Below are positions 63,473 to 64,000 of a stretch of DNA of 64,000 nt, piece after piece. Each line of letters begins with the position of its first letter. The first letter of the stretch is position 1. Origin of the DNA: Pseudomonadales bacterium (GTDB lineage: Bacteria; Pseudomonadota; Gammaproteobacteria; Pseudomonadales; Azotimanducaceae); contig JAQXDL010000032.1 in NCBI GenBank assembly GCA_029251375.1, positions 1 through 64,000 of the forward strand. The letters run 5' to 3'. The notes beneath the pieces were generated by a model. It worked only from the letters and a program-made list of their open reading frames with translations, was not told the DNA's origin and did not search any database. A program made the position numbers and the translations under genes.

Positions 63473-64000
63473 TCATTTTTTTGCGGCGACTTCCGGCAAC
63501 ACCTGACCAATCGATCCGGAGGGTGCTTCAATTTTCAGTCTGTTCGCAAGGGTGGCGGCAATATCGTAGGGTGTTACCGCGCGGCTTATGCGTGCAGGCC
63601 GAAGATTGCTGCCGGCGAAAACGATCGGCACATGTCTATCATAGTGCCAAGGAGAACCGTGAGTCGCGGCCACATTTAGACCATCAAAGTCAGCAATAAA
63701 CTCCTGAGAACCAAAAACGATGTGCACATCGCCAGAGCGTAGAGGCTGGTAATTGGCGGCTGCCATGCGTGCTAGTGGGCTATCGGGTAGTCGTCCAGCA
63801 CTAATATCCTCGGCAGCATAAGCACTGAAAACCTCTGGTCGCTGCATCACTAGGTCGGCAACTGTGCGCTGCACTTCGGCTAAATTCAGTCCCAGCTCGG
63901 CGATCATTTTTTGGTCTAGATAGATGTAAGGCGTGAAAAATGTCTTCACAAGATCGTGGGAAATATTCATCTGCTCACGCAGGTTCGCGTTCAGTGTTAC
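63473..64000 (-). CDS. Alkaline phosphatase/type I phosphodiesterase family protein, C-terminal part, runs off the edge
   Basis: The frame is open from base 64000 to the stop at 63473 (about 175 residues). The C-terminal portion of the alkaline-phosphatase superfamily is visible: the late metal-ligand His in ATHGSPWHYDRHVPIVFAG, and RAVTPYDIAATLANRLKIEAPSG near the end. This resembles PafA-like phosphatases that hydrolyse phosphate mono- or diesters in the periplasm. The N-terminal half with the nucleophile lies outside the window, so activity and export cannot be judged. Confidence 0.8.
   Translation of the reverse strand, partial: VTLNANLREQMNISHDLVKTFFTPYIYLDQKMIAELGLNLAEVQRTVADLVMQRPEVFSAYAAEDISAGRLPDSPLARMAAANYQPLRSGDVHIVFGSQEFIADFDGLNVAATHGSPWHYDRHVPIVFAGSNLRPARISRAVTPYDIAATLANRLKIEAPSGSIGQVLPEVAAKK

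Noticed and set aside
1-64000. Use of an alternative genetic code to explain in-frame stops
   Set aside because: TAA, TAG and TGA all occur internally in damaged genes, while intact genes end normally with all three.

Overview
The window looks like chromosomal DNA from a free-living, probably marine, gammaproteobacterium. The pointers are a TamA/TamB outer-membrane assembly pair, RND efflux systems, a RimK-type ribosomal modification operon, a Na+/H+ antiporter operon, and a mix of sodium symporter, sulfatase and Fe(II)/2-oxoglutarate dioxygenase genes. Base composition looks balanced by eye. I found no rRNA, tRNA, CRISPR array, transposase or phage gene. The taxonomic assignment is inference from gene content only.

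Layout. 1-1184 (-): a two-gene molybdenum hydroxylase, its large subunit running off the left edge. 1341-2301 (-): a HTH/nucleotidyltransferase pair of toxin-antitoxin type with a palindromic operator lying on its promoter. 2385-10826 (-): a catabolic cluster (TauD-like dioxygenase, aldo/keto reductase, Gfo/Idh/MocA dehydrogenase, sodium:solute symporter, PhyH dioxygenase, amidohydrolase) with an RNase HI gene in the middle. 11344-14065 (+): rimK / zinc protease / aspartoacylase-like operon, with RimK fused to an RCK_C domain. 14125-18282 (-): arylsulfatase and alkylsulfatase-like metallo-hydrolase. 18524-20375: an interrupted beta-barrel-like gene and a membrane protein. 20394-27837 (-): nine-gene Mrp-type cation/proton antiporter operon with three separate NuoL/MrpD-like subunits. 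28393-39050: SYLF protein, short-chain dehydrogenases, a decayed methyltransferase, gamma-glutamyltransferase, CadD-like transporter, acyl-CoA synthetase and a response regulator-phosphatase. 39143-41905 (-): two DUF952 genes, a decayed D-aminoacylase and an alpha/beta hydrolase. 41990-50648 (+): ACR3-type transporter, His-rich exported protein and a CusCBA-like heavy-metal efflux system. 50753-55014 (-): a second RND pump with its adaptor. 55496-60258 (+): tamA-tamB. 60350-64000: SdiA-regulated-type protein, an interrupted MipA-like outer membrane gene, an interrupted SYLF lipoprotein and the end of an alkaline-phosphatase-family gene.

The most striking pattern is that five loci carry in-frame stop codons inside reading frames that otherwise continue cleanly. 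Three of these have a single stop and no other visible damage (TAA at 19277, TAG at 62044, TAA at 62877). Two are more degraded (methyltransferase 30269-30943; D-aminoacylase 40188-40892). All three stop codons are used, so codon reassignment is unlikely. Recent gene decay, phase/readthrough control or consensus errors remain possible. A second pattern is a set of short tandem repeats (6-15 bp units), several sitting just upstream of start codons, notably the hexanucleotide tract ahead of rnhA and the 12-bp repeats ahead of the MipA-like gene.
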